Source: Acinetobacter populi (GTDB lineage: Bacteria > Pseudomonadota > Gammaproteobacteria > Pseudomonadales > Moraxellaceae). Taken from it: 64,000 bases of DNA. The translations under genes and the position numbers were made by a program. The stretch's first letter is position 1. Each line of letters begins with the position of its first letter. Shown in pieces: positions 21,669 to 30,737 of this stretch. The notes beneath the pieces are model-generated. The model made no database searches. It was not told the origin of the DNA and was given only the letters and a program-made list of their open reading frames with translations. The stretch lies in assembly GCF_002174125.1 (NCBI RefSeq), contig NZ_NEXX01000002.1, forward strand, positions 532,480 to 596,479. The letters are read 5' to 3'.

Positions 21669-22055
21669 TTAACCCAGCATTTTTAGGGCTTGATCTAATT
21701 TTTGTGCAGTTAATTGACTAAATTCATAAATGGTCTGATAGGCATCGGTTGCATAAAACAAAATCAATAAAATACTGCCATCATTTAATCGATTTACCGT
21801 CATGAGTTTATCATTGGTCCAGATCAGCATAGTTTTTGCTGGAGATTCAGAGATATAAGCTAAGCTATTGCTTGATTCGATAAATAAGCTTGATGCACAT
21901 GCTGCTGCCTCATCACTAGGGAGCTGACCATGCGAAGCCAGAATCAAACCATCTGGACTCGATAATGCTGCACCGAAAAAACTTGGATGCTTTTCGCAAT
22001 TAACCAATGTTTTTTGTATAAACAACATGGTTGTTTGTGTGAGCTGACTAAACAT
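21669..22055 (-). CDS. Roadblock/LC7-like small protein 2
   Basis: A 128-residue protein resembling the Roadblock/LC7 (MglB-like) fold: an N-terminal helix, then FFGAALSSPDGLILASHG, a helix EAAACASSLFIESS, strands (MLIWTNDKLMTVNRL, GSILLILFYATDAY) and a C-terminal helix. Roadblock proteins usually partner with small GTPases or act as dimeric scaffolds. The start at 22055 has AGGAG at 5 nt; the frame extends 10 codons upstream without support. It is the last gene of the ABC-phosphatase unit, 160 bp after the first Roadblock gene. Fold assignment is by pattern only. Confidence 0.6.
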   Translation of the reverse strand: MFSQLTQTTMLFIQKTLVNCEKHPSFFGAALSSPDGLILASHGQLPSDEAAACASSLFIESSNSLAYISESPAKTMLIWTNDKLMTVNRLNDGSILLILFYATDAYQTIYEFSQLTAQKLDQALKMLG

Positions 22056-22146
22056 TGGAACTCCTACTTTCGCAATAAAAGACAATTTAAATGATTATTT
22101 TATACTCATAATTTTTTTACACTGGACGTCAAAAAATCTAGATAAA

Positions 22147-22189
22147 TACGTTATATTCCTAGACCACTACCTCTTCGGAATATAACGTA
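22147..22189. repeat. 13-bp perfect inverted repeat between the two Roadblock genes
   Basis: TACGTTATATTCC (22147-22159) and GGAATATAACGTA (22177-22189) are exact complements, separated by 17 nt. The stem is AT-rich with no T-run after it on the minus strand, so it is not a classical terminator. It could be an mRNA-processing site, attenuator or operator. Confidence 0.6.
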
Positions 22190-22214
22190 AATAACCATTA
22201 CAATCACAAACCCA

Positions 22215-22628
22215 TTATAAATAAAAAGCTTGCTCAATGGCTGGCAATCCAATACGCGCCTTGGTAAGCACCATTCCCAGGTTTGCACCTTTACGACAAA
22301 CGAAGCAAACCACTTGTTGCTGTTTTTTAGTTCGGATAAAAACATGGATCAGATTTTCACTATTCACAATAATTTCCTGAAAATAATGATGTTCTTCCTC
22401 TTCTGGCAACCCTCTGGCTTTTTTGAAAATATTTTCAATCGAAACGACATTTGGCCCCTGAAACAAATCAGCTGTTGCCGCAGCCAAAAAATCAAATACG
22501 TCGGATGGATGTGAATCCACGGTTTTGATACTTAAAATCATCCCCGAATTAAGATCAACAAATCCAGCTGCCAAACAGTCTGGAATCCCCGACATTGCAC
22601 GTTGTAATGCATCATCTAACATTGACAT
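22215..22628 (-). CDS. Roadblock/LC7-like small protein 1
   Basis: A 137-residue protein with the Roadblock/LC7 pattern: helix MLDDALQRAMSGIPDC, strands LAAGFVDLNSGMILSIK, a long helix DVFDFLAAATADLFQGP, then strands LIHVFIRTK and QVVCFVCRK and a C-terminal helix. The start at 22628 has GAGGAA at 7 nt; the frame begins 5 codons earlier. Its start lies inside the 3' end of the ABC-phosphatase gene (overlap 17 bp), so translation is probably coupled. Cys residues in VVCFVCRK could be of interest. No GTPase is next to it. Confidence 0.6.
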   Translation of the reverse strand: MSMLDDALQRAMSGIPDCLAAGFVDLNSGMILSIKTVDSHPSDVFDFLAAATADLFQGPNVVSIENIFKKARGLPEEEEHHYFQEIIVNSENLIHVFIRTKKQQQVVCFVCRKGANLGMVLTKARIGLPAIEQAFYL

Positions 22629-24132
22629 AAAACTTTTCCTCAACTTTAAAAAATAACTTTCTTAACTCAATACCAAACAGATCTAAAAATTCAGTTTGAA
22701 CATCCGACTGAATCATTAGTCCATTCAAAGATCGGACATTCGCGATTGCTTCTGTTGCCGTTCTTTTCCCCTTTCCCAACCACAAATCGTATATGGCTAG
22801 CATCGTGCCGGTTCTGCCTAGACCAGCTTTACAATGCATTGCGATAACCCGCCCCGCACTAATTTTTTCATCCAACACCCTACACAGCCGATAGGCATCC
22901 TGAATTGAAGGTACCTGCATATCCACAATCGGAAAATGTGACACCTGAATTGCAAATGGCTGTGCCAGCGCTACATCAAAGGTATCTTCCGTTAATGAAA
23001 TCAGGTCGGTAATACCTACATCCTGAAGGAGTGCCAGATCACGCTGCATATCACCTGAGATACCAGGATAAGGTGTCCCGGCTAATCTGCCACGAATCAG
23101 CCAGACAAATCCGCGAGGCCCCAGCACATGGCTTTTTGCATTAAAATCATGATGAAAAATATTGTTCTGTATAAGCTGTGCACCTGTATCATGCGATGCC
23201 ATAGCAGATGAAGCAGTAGACTGTATAGGCGGTATAGTGTGAATCTCTTGCGCTGATGATTGTAGTGATCCATCTAGAGCCGATGATATAGTTATCGATT
23301 GCGTATCGCTTTGCTCTATCAAATCAAGCTGTTCCGATGAGAGTTCCGGACAGGATCCAGTTCTTAAATAATGTTTGGTGATCTCGGCCTGAGGCGAATT
23401 AAAAAATGCCTCTACAGCATTGCATTCCTGTACAGTACCATTCGCAATCAGCACAACGGTATCCGCCACGGTTTTAGTTTGTGCAATATGATGAGAAATC
23501 ATCAGAATTGGCGTCTGTTCGGCAATTTTTTTGATTAATTTGATGAGGTCTAGCGCCTCTTCACTTTCCAGCCCCACTGTAGGTTCGTCCAACATCAATA
23601 AGGCAGGTTGAGATAATACTGCACGTATAATGGATAATATACGCTGCTGATAACGGGATAAATATATAACTGGTTTATCTAAATAATCCATAATCCAGTT
23701 TTGGTGATACTGATCACAAATCGTTTTAATAACATTTTTCTGATCACACAACATAATGGAAGAGCGATTTTTGAGACTAGATAATATATTTTCCCGCACG
23801 GTATTAGACATATGCTCAAGCTTTTGTGTCACTAAAGCAGGCTTTTCCGGCTGATTTAAAATAGCTTGACCTTTATAATAAATATGTCCTGATATTTTTA
23901 TATCAGAATTATTCTCATTTAGACCAGCAAGTGTTCTTAATAATGTCGATTTTCCTGTGCCAGATGGCCCGAGTATTACTGTAATCCCTTGATTAGGCAC
24001 ATGTAAATTTATAGAGCGCAGTATCTTTTTATGATGAATCTCTACATTTAAGCGATCTATTTCCACAACATCTTTATAGGTAAACAATTTTGTATATTTC
24101 TCAATTTTTTCTATAAAAATAAATATAAACAA
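22612..24132 (-). CDS. Soluble ABC ATPase fused to a dual-specificity phosphatase
   Basis: A 506-residue two-domain protein counted from a TTG at 24132. Residues 22-255 are an ABC ATPase: Walker A GPSGTGKST (55-63), Q-loop Gln103, signature LSRYQ (158-162, usually LSGGQ), Walker B LLMLDEP (178-184) and H-loop His214. A Ser/Thr/Gln-rich linker spans about 262-335. Residues 336-506 are a dual-specificity phosphatase: HCKAGLGRTG (Cys434, Arg440) with general acid Asp404. It has no membrane segment and no transporter permease nearby. No ATG exists before the Walker A; TTG 24132, TTG 24087 and GTG 24066 are candidates, so the start is uncertain. It heads an operon with two Roadblock-like genes. 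Confidence 0.75.
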   Translation of the reverse strand: MFIFIFIEKIEKYTKLFTYKDVVEIDRLNVEIHHKKILRSINLHVPNQGITVILGPSGTGKSTLLRTLAGLNENNSDIKISGHIYYKGQAILNQPEKPALVTQKLEHMSNTVRENILSSLKNRSSIMLCDQKNVIKTICDQYHQNWIMDYLDKPVIYLSRYQQRILSIIRAVLSQPALLMLDEPTVGLESEEALDLIKLIKKIAEQTPILMISHHIAQTKTVADTVVLIANGTVQECNAVEAFFNSPQAEITKHYLRTGSCPELSSEQLDLIEQSDTQSITISSALDGSLQSSAQEIHTIPPIQSTASSAMASHDTGAQLIQNNIFHHDFNAKSHVLGPRGFVWLIRGRLAGTPYPGISGDMQRDLALLQDVGITDLISLTEDTFDVALAQPFAIQVSHFPIVDMQVPSIQDAYRLCRVLDEKISAGRVIAMHCKAGLGRTGTMLAIYDLWLGKGKRTATEAIANVRSLNGLMIQSDVQTEFLDLFGIELRKLFFKVEEKFYVNVR

Positions 24133-24492
24133 AAAATAACATTTAGCAATAGCTTTAAATTAATGATTTAAATCAAACATATGTGACTCACATAGATTTA
24201 ATAAAATAAAAATGTTAAGTAAATCACAGTTCATTTAAGACATTAATAATTTATTACAGAAAAAATAGCCTTATTTAAAATTTAAGACAGCGTAAAAATG
24301 TTAAGCCAAGAAAAAATATTAGCAATTTATAAACAATATTCTCATTCTCAATAATCATTTTTTATAATAAGAAAAGTCGTTCGATATAAATCTATAAGAA
24401 ACAAAAATACGTCATCATCAATAAATATGAACTGTGTTGCAAAGCAATGTGACTTTGCAACACCATATTTTTATTAACCTCAAGCAGATTAA
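24133..24492. other. AT-rich intergenic region upstream of the ABC-phosphatase gene
   Basis: About 360 bp without a coding sequence, rich in A and T, between acs and the ABC-phosphatase gene. It should hold the promoter of the latter. Near 24434-24463 an 11-bp stem (GTGTTGCAAAG and CTTTGCAACAC, 8-nt loop) may end acs transcripts. On the minus strand it has no T-run. Confidence 0.5.
24434..24463 (-). terminator. Hairpin downstream of acs, possible terminator
   Basis: GTGTTGCAAAG pairs exactly with CTTTGCAACAC over 11 bp with an 8-nt loop, 30 bp after the acs stop. The T-rich tract lies on the plus-strand side (ATATTTTTATT), so as an acs terminator it is imperfect. Confidence 0.45.
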
Positions 24493-26436
24493 TCAGGATT
24501 TGCCCTGTACCGTAACAATCAATTGCTCAACCACTTGCGGTTCTGCCAGCGTTGACGTATCTCCTAAACTATCTAGTTCATTGGCAACGATTTTACGTAA
24601 AATACGTCGCATGATTTTGCCTGAGCGGGTCTTTGGCAATGCCGGTGCCCAATGCAACGCATCGGGGCTGGCAACCGGTCCAAGTACTTTACGTACCCAT
24701 TGAATCAGTTCCTGACGTAATTCTTCACTTTCTTCAACACCAGCCTGTAAGGTCACAAATGTACAAATGCCCTGTCCTTTAATCTCGTGTGGCATGCCGA
24801 CCACAGCAGCTTCGGCAACTTTTTCATGCAGTACCAGCGCACTTTCAATTTCGGCTGTTCCCAACCGATGCCCTGAGACATTTAAGACATCATCAACACG
24901 TCCGGTAATCCAGTAATATCCGTCTTCGTCCCGACGTGCACCATCTCCAGTAAAATAATTACCGGGGAAGGTCGAAAAATAAGCCTCGATAAAACGAGCA
25001 TGATCCCCCCAAATATCACGCATCTGACCCGGCCATGAATCCTGAATGACCAGATTACCTTCGGTTGCACCTTCAAGTACTTGACCTTCACCATCAACCA
25101 GTGCTGGCTGAATCCCAAATAAAGGTTTGGTGGCAGAACCCGGTTTTAGATCGGTTGCACCGGGCAAAGGAGAAATTAAGATGCCGCCAGTTTCAGTTTG
25201 CCACCAAGTATCCACAATTGGACAACGTCCTTCACCAACAACTTCATAATACCAATTCCATGCTTCAGGATTAATCGGTTCACCAACAGTACCCAGCAAA
25301 CGTAAACTACTTCGATCACTTTCCCGAACGTAGGCATCACCTTCACGCATCATGGCACGAATTGCTGTCGGTGCAGTATAAAGAATCGACACTTTATGTT
25401 TATCCACGACATGTCCCAAACGTGCCCAAGTTGGATATTGCGGAATACCTTCAAACATTAATGTGGTGGTACCATTGGCTAGCGGTCCATAGATCAAATA
25501 GGAATGTCCGGTAATCCAGCCAATGTCGGCTGTACACCAGTACACATCATCTTGTTTGATATCGAATACTTCCTTAAATGTACTGGCAGCATAGACCAGA
25601 TAACCGCCAGTGGTATGCAATACACCTTTGGGCTTACCTGTGGAGCCTGAAGTATAGAGAATAAATAAGGGATCTTCGGCATTCATCGGCTCTGGCGGAC
25701 AAATCCCATTGACTTCCATAATCACCAGGTGATACCACAGATCACGCCCCAGCTGCATATTAACTGTATTGGCATTGCGATAAACCACAATGACATTTTC
25801 CACACTTTCTGTACCGGGCAGGGATAGAGCCTGATCAACATTTTCTTTTAACGGTAAAAGCTTACCACCGCGCATGCTGGAGTCGGCAGTAATCACCAGT
25901 TTTGCTTGTGAATCTTCAATACGACTGGCCAGAGAATCTGGTGAAAAACCACCAAAGACAACGCAATGCACAGCACCAATCCGAGTACAGGCCAACATTG
26001 CCACTGCTGCCTCAGTCACCATTGGCATATATAGAACGACACGATCACCTTTTTGAATCCCATATTTCTTTAATACATTGGCAAAACGACAGACTTCATC
26101 ATGTAATTCCTTAAACGAAACTATCTTGTGTCGTGATGGATGGTCACCTTCCCAGATAATTGCTGGTTTATGCGGATGTTCTTTTAGATGACGGTCCAGA
26201 CAATTGGCCGAAACATTCAATTGGCCATCGGCAAACCATTCAATTTTAAAATTTTCCCGATCAAAACTGGTATTTTTGACTTGGCTAAAAGGTGTGATCC
26301 AATCGACTATTCGTGCTTGTTCAGTCCAAAATGCGTCTGGGTTCTCGATGGATTCACGATAACGCGCTTCATATTCGGGGCGTGTTGTACGTGCAGTTTC
26401 GGCAAATTTTTCAGGTACTGGATAAATGTCTTTCAT
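24493..26436 (-). CDS. acs: Acetyl-CoA synthetase
   Basis: Acs activates acetate with ATP and CoA. The 647-residue length is typical. It has the P-loop-like [22 protein letters not shown], the ADP/AMP core WWQTETG and the C-terminal acetylation site [10 protein letters not shown], where lysine acetylation usually inactivates the enzyme. Start [16 protein letters not shown] agrees with the family. It stands alone; the upstream gap of about 390 bp should carry its promoter. Confidence 0.97.
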   Translation of the reverse strand: MKDIYPVPEKFAETARTTRPEYEARYRESIENPDAFWTEQARIVDWITPFSQVKNTSFDRENFKIEWFADGQLNVSANCLDRHLKEHPHKPAIIWEGDHPSRHKIVSFKELHDEVCRFANVLKKYGIQKGDRVVLYMPMVTEAAVAMLACTRIGAVHCVVFGGFSPDSLASRIEDSQAKLVITADSSMRGGKLLPLKENVDQALSLPGTESVENVIVVYRNANTVNMQLGRDLWYHLVIMEVNGICPPEPMNAEDPLFILYTSGSTGKPKGVLHTTGGYLVYAASTFKEVFDIKQDDVYWCTADIGWITGHSYLIYGPLANGTTTLMFEGIPQYPTWARLGHVVDKHKVSILYTAPTAIRAMMREGDAYVRESDRSSLRLLGTVGEPINPEAWNWYYEVVGEGRCPIVDTWWQTETGGILISPLPGATDLKPGSATKPLFGIQPALVDGEGQVLEGATEGNLVIQDSWPGQMRDIWGDHARFIEAYFSTFPGNYFTGDGARRDEDGYYWITGRVDDVLNVSGHRLGTAEIESALVLHEKVAEAAVVGMPHEIKGQGICTFVTLQAGVEESEELRQELIQWVRKVLGPVASPDALHWAPALPKTRSGKIMRRILRKIVANELDSLGDTSTLAEPQVVEQLIVTVQGKS

Positions 26437-26827
26437 AATGCTTATTCCTTAGCTTGACTTGGTATTTATCTCATCACGAGAACTCTCTCATTTTTTGCAT
26501 GTCCATATCTTTCTTCTCTAGTAATACCGAGCTTTGAAAAGACAGACAATCATGCTTTGGTCTTATTATGATCAAACCATTTCGGCCATTTTTATGCAAG
26601 GAACGATAGCAAAATCAAACATTTTTTTCAGATCCACCCTTGAGACTGCAAATGCAACAATCTTCATAAAGTTTACATTTTATATCATCAAGTTAATGTA
26701 TTTTCTGGTTATTATCGCTACAATTATTCAGATCATTGCTGATTTGCAATCGTTGTAATGATTGAATTGATCTGCTACACCAATAACAATTTTGTACTGA
26801 TTAACTATAAATAGACAGGGTGATTTC
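26437..26827. other. Intergenic region between acs and DUF805 gene
   Basis: About 390 bp between divergent genes; it should contain the promoters of both. A 74-codon frame at 26534-26758 has no ribosome-binding site and no recognisable family, so I do not call it a gene. Otherwise I see no feature. Confidence 0.5.
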
Positions 26828-27412
26828 ATGCAAACAACCACACAAGTAACACCGCCGTTTCAAGACCTTATCGACAAACCGTTATCTCCCAATGGACGTT
26901 TTAACCGTTTGAGTTATCTTGGCTGGACTTTTCTTTACTCCATCGTAGTTACAGCCGTTATGGTCGCTTTCTCACTGATTACTGGTGGTGGAATGGCCAT
27001 TTTCCTCAGCGCAACCAGTAATGCCAATGCATTGGAAAGTGCAGGTTTTGCTTCCTTCGGTATTTTTTATATCGGTTTAATCATTATCGGGATTCTTTCT
27101 CTTTATTTTGCATTTGTATTTGCGATCCGTCGCTTACATGATGTCAATGTCACAGGTTGGGTCAGTCTTTTACTCTTGATTCCGGTGGTCAATGTCATCT
27201 TATATCTGTTCCTGATTTTTGTACCGGGCACCAAAGGTCCCAACCGCTTTGGTCCGATACGTCCGTCCAAAAGCTGGGAAGTTGCACTAGGCTGGATTTA
27301 TGTGGCCTTTATTATTCTGGGTATCCTGTTTTATGGTGCCATCTTTGGTGTGTTGATGAATCAATTTGATCCTGCAACGATTCCTGGCCCAGATTCACTC
27401 AATACCGTCTAA
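26828..27412 (+). CDS. DUF805 membrane protein
   Basis: A 194-residue inner-membrane protein of the DUF805 family. The conserved signature GRFNRLSYLGWTF, then FAIRRLHDVNVTGWVSLLLLIPVVN and PGTKGPNRFG are all present, with four or so transmembrane segments. An extra helix follows in the C-terminal tail (IYVAFIILGILFYGAIFG). ATG preceded by AGGGTGATTTC. Function is unknown for the family; it stands alone. Confidence 0.85.
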   Translation: MQTTTQVTPPFQDLIDKPLSPNGRFNRLSYLGWTFLYSIVVTAVMVAFSLITGGGMAIFLSATSNANALESAGFASFGIFYIGLIIIGILSLYFAFVFAIRRLHDVNVTGWVSLLLLIPVVNVILYLFLIFVPGTKGPNRFGPIRPSKSWEVALGWIYVAFIILGILFYGAIFGVLMNQFDPATIPGPDSLNTV

Positions 27413-27602
27413 TAAAACACGCTTCGTTCTCATTATAAATATCTCGTCAGACCAGCTTTTGTTTGAAGCTGGTTTGTATGATCGCTTTTGATACAAAATT
27501 ATGACGAGGCAATGAAAATTTACAGCAAATAAACAACTTATCTTTTAAAAAAAATTCGGGCACAATATCCCTTTATCGTTGACTGAATTAGGCAAATTGA
27601 TA

Positions 27603-28586
27603 GTGAGTAACCAGACAACTGAACATTTAAAAGATGTCACAACTCAAACCACACAGTTTTTGCAGGAAGCTGGACAAAAAACCACTGCATCGGTGATCGA
27701 ACAATCACAAAAATACAGTGATGCCTATATGACCATGAATAAAATCATTGAAGGATTCTGGGAGCGTGTCCCTTATCTCATTATTGGTTTTGTGGTTTTT
27801 CTGATTTTTTGGTTACTGGCAAAAGTTTTTAAAATCTTTATTGGCAAAGCCTTGCTCAATCGTTCCTATACCAGACAAAATTTGGTGCTAGTACTTAATC
27901 GTGTCGGCAGTACCTTTATTCTATTTTTTGGTTTTTTAATTGCTCTAGTCATCATCATTCCCGGTTTTTCACCTGGACAACTGATCAGCGCATTGGGGAT
28001 TGGTTCGGTTGCAATTGGTTTTGCCTTTAAAGATATTTTTCAAAATTTATTATCCGGTGTATTAATCCTGCTGGGAGAGCCATTCCGTATCGGTGATACC
28101 ATTGTGGTGAATAGCATGGAAGGTACCGTTGAAGATATCCAAATCCGGGCAACTTTTTTACGTTCCGCTGATGGCCGCCGGATTGTGATTCCCAATGCGA
28201 CCGTTTATACCAGTGCCATTATTGTCAATACCGCGTACCAGCGCCGCCGCTGTGAATTTGTGGTCGGTATCGGCTATGAAGATAACATCGAAAAAGCTAC
28301 AGATGTGATCAGGAAAGTGCTTGACCACAATCGTAACGTATTATCAGAACCTGCCTTTACCATACAAGTAACCACACTAGCGGATTTCTCGGTGAATATT
28401 ACAGTACAGTGGTGGATTGATATTGGCTGTACCAGCACAGGTAATTCCATCAGTGAAATTCAAACTGCGGTGAAAAATACGTTTGATCAGGAAGGTATTT
28501 CAATTCCCTATCCCATTCAGGATGTCAATATTGTCAAAGTTCCTACAAAAGTAGAAGATCATCCATCAACTGAAAAGTCTGGCTAA
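27603..28586 (+). CDS. MscS-family mechanosensitive ion channel
   Basis: A 327-residue MscS-type channel, releasing osmolytes on hypo-osmotic shock. An N-terminal amphipathic segment is followed by three transmembrane helices, with TM3 and the pore-lining region at SALGIGSVAIGFAFKDI. The beta-domain has FRIGDTIVV, GTVEDIQIRATFLR and VIPNATVY. The frame opens with TTG at 27579, but GTG at 27603 (MSNQTTEHLKD) is preferred because a -10-like CAATAT lies close upstream of the TTG. The 3' end overlaps the convergent rsmE by 21 bp. Confidence 0.88.
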   Translation: MSNQTTEHLKDVTTQTTQFLQEAGQKTTASVIEQSQKYSDAYMTMNKIIEGFWERVPYLIIGFVVFLIFWLLAKVFKIFIGKALLNRSYTRQNLVLVLNRVGSTFILFFGFLIALVIIIPGFSPGQLISALGIGSVAIGFAFKDIFQNLLSGVLILLGEPFRIGDTIVVNSMEGTVEDIQIRATFLRSADGRRIVIPNATVYTSAIIVNTAYQRRRCEFVVGIGYEDNIEKATDVIRKVLDHNRNVLSEPAFTIQVTTLADFSVNITVQWWIDIGCTSTGNSISEIQTAVKNTFDQEGISIPYPIQDVNIVKVPTKVEDHPSTEKSG

Positions 28587-29267
28587 AATTGTAGCGACGG
28601 CTGTTTCTGTTCTTAAAATCCGGTTGCCTAAACTCATGCTTTGGCAACCATTTTTTTGCATTAAATCAATTTCATAAGGAATAAAACCACCTTCGGGTCC
28701 GATCACCACCTGACAAGGCTGATTAAATGCCATCGGCATGCGCTGTTCGGAATAAGGATGACCGACAAATGTTGGCCGATCTTTACTCCAGATCGCCAAC
28801 CGATCTTCAACAAAAGGTTTAAAGCGCTTTTCCAGCACAATCTCTGGAGTAAACACATCACCTGCTTGCTCTAGTCCCAATTGTACATATTCATCAAGTT
28901 TTGTCAGGAAAGGCGTTTGCCAATAACTCTTATCCACACGATAACTGTGGATAAGTACTAACTTGTCCACACCCAAGCTCACACTGTCCATCACCAAACG
29001 GCGTAATACTTTGGGTCGGGGTAAGGCAACAATCAAAGTCACTGGGAATTTGGCAGGTACAGGCTGCTGAACAAGAGGTTTTATTCTGACTTCTTTTTCT
29101 GTTATTTCAACAACTTCAGTTAAATATCTCGCCTGATTTAATAGCCCAACTTTGAGCTGATCGCCAACCTGTACATTTAAATATTGCTTTAAATGTGCCA
29201 ATTGACGGGGATCATGAATCTGCCAGTATTCATCATTGTGCTGGGCTGGAAGCAAGATAATATTCAT
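28566..29267 (-). CDS. rsmE: 16S rRNA (uracil-1498-N3)-methyltransferase RsmE
   Basis: RsmE methylates U1498 of 16S rRNA. The 233-residue SPOUT-type protein has the N-terminal PUA-like domain (LLPAQHNDEYW, HLKQYLNVQVGD) and the knot motifs VIGPEGGFIPYE and LGNRILRTETAV. The start ATG overlaps the waaA stop in ATGA, so waaA and rsmE are co-translated. Its 3' end overlaps the convergent mscS-like gene. Confidence 0.95.
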   Translation of the reverse strand: MNIILLPAQHNDEYWQIHDPRQLAHLKQYLNVQVGDQLKVGLLNQARYLTEVVEITEKEVRIKPLVQQPVPAKFPVTLIVALPRPKVLRRLVMDSVSLGVDKLVLIHSYRVDKSYWQTPFLTKLDEYVQLGLEQAGDVFTPEIVLEKRFKPFVEDRLAIWSKDRPTFVGHPYSEQRMPMAFNQPCQVVIGPEGGFIPYEIDLMQKNGCQSMSLGNRILRTETAVATILARLFS

Positions 29268-30547
29268 TGTGCTAAAAATCGGTCAATGAGAGAAATATGC
29301 CGAGCTACGGCACCTTGATTGGCAGTTAAAATCTGTTGGGCCTGTTGATTCATCTCTTGTCGTTGTGCCTGATTATCCAGTAAATCCAGTAAAGTCTGTG
29401 CAGCATCATTCGCATTCTGAACGATTTCAACTGCTCCATGTTGTACAAACTCATCGACAATATTCTGAAAATTAAAATAGTTTTTCCCCAGAACTGTGAC
29501 AACATTTAAAGCGATGGGTTCCAGAATATTATGCCCCCCACCCGGTTCATTCAATGAACCGCCGACATAAGCCACCTGTGCCAAAGCATACCATAACCAT
29601 AATTCTCCCATCGAATCGGCAAGATAGACCTGTGTATCCACTGTAATTGCCTGTCCCAAACTACGTCGTTGCCCGATTAAAGCAAGTTTCTGAATTGACT
29701 GAAAAACCTCATCAAATCGTTCCGGATGACGCGGCACGACAATACATAAAAGATTTTTATCCTTTGATAATGTAGGTGCCAACGCCGCTAGAATTTGTTG
29801 TTCTTCTGGCGCATGTGTACTGGCCAGCACCATAATTTTTCGTTGTTGTAATTGCCAGTCTTGTCGCAACTGGCTGGCTTGCTGAACAAAATGTTCAGGT
29901 GCAGTAATATCAAATTTCACATTACCCACCACACTCATTTCTTTTTGGGATTTCCCCAGATGATGAAATCGATCAAAAGTTGCCTGATCCTGTGCCGCAA
30001 TCCAATTCAGTTGCTGCAACATCGGAACAGTTAAACGCCGAAATCTGGCGTACCCTTTGGCAGATTTTTCCGATAACCTGGCATTCAATAACAATTGTGG
30101 AATGCCCTGTTGATGTACACATTCGAGTAAATTTGGCCAAAGTTCGGTTTCCATCAGCAGTAAAATACGCGGTTGATTGAGTTGAATAAACACTTCAATC
30201 AATGCTTTCTGATCAATGGGTAAGAATACTGCCTGAAATAAATCTGGATATTTTTTTGCAAATAGAGATTTCGCTCGTGCCTGTCCTGTCCTTGTGGTAT
30301 TCGTGACCAGAACAGCTTGGCCTTGTTTTAAATAATGCTCAATCAAGGGCTGTGCCGCATTGGTTTCACCCACAGAAACCGCATGAAACCAGAGGGTATT
30401 TTTATTTTTAACGGGCTGGAAATGCCCAAACCGCTCATCAATTTCCTGTTGATAATCAGGCAAATGACCAAAGCGTTGTTTTACACGCAAACGATATAAA
30501 GGTTTGATCAGGGTCAATAAAAAATTGTACCAAAGCGGAGAAGACAA
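29264..30547 (-). CDS. waaA: 3-deoxy-D-manno-octulosonic acid (Kdo) transferase WaaA
   Basis: WaaA (KdtA) transfers Kdo to lipid A precursor at the inner membrane. The 427-residue length fits. Features: N-terminal anchor region MSSPLWYNFLLTLIKPLYRLR, then RFGHFQPVKNKNTLWFHAVSVGE, the GT-B fold, and GGSLNEPGGGHNILEPI of the nucleotide-sugar site. The start is TTG with AGG at 8 nt; no ATG is nearby. It overlaps rsmE by 4 bp. Confidence 0.93.
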   Translation of the reverse strand: MSSPLWYNFLLTLIKPLYRLRVKQRFGHLPDYQQEIDERFGHFQPVKNKNTLWFHAVSVGETNAAQPLIEHYLKQGQAVLVTNTTRTGQARAKSLFAKKYPDLFQAVFLPIDQKALIEVFIQLNQPRILLLMETELWPNLLECVHQQGIPQLLLNARLSEKSAKGYARFRRLTVPMLQQLNWIAAQDQATFDRFHHLGKSQKEMSVVGNVKFDITAPEHFVQQASQLRQDWQLQQRKIMVLASTHAPEEQQILAALAPTLSKDKNLLCIVVPRHPERFDEVFQSIQKLALIGQRRSLGQAITVDTQVYLADSMGELWLWYALAQVAYVGGSLNEPGGGHNILEPIALNVVTVLGKNYFNFQNIVDEFVQHGAVEIVQNANDAAQTLLDLLDNQAQRQEMNQQAQQILTANQGAVARHISLIDRFLAQ

Positions 30548-30737
30548 GGCAGATACCTGTTTATTTTTACTATAAAAAAGTATAACACATGGTCAGTTTA
30601 GGCAAATATCTTCAGAGATAGAATAAAGCCACACCAATTAATTTTAAATAAATCACATTTATATAAATAATTTGCATATTTTGTCACAAAAATATAAGAT
30701 TCCTCCACAATAAAATCTTATTTAAGGAAAATAGATT

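Noticed and set aside
26534..26758. 74-codon open frame upstream of the DUF805 gene
   Set aside because: No ribosome-binding site, no recognisable family, and it lies in the promoter region between divergent genes.
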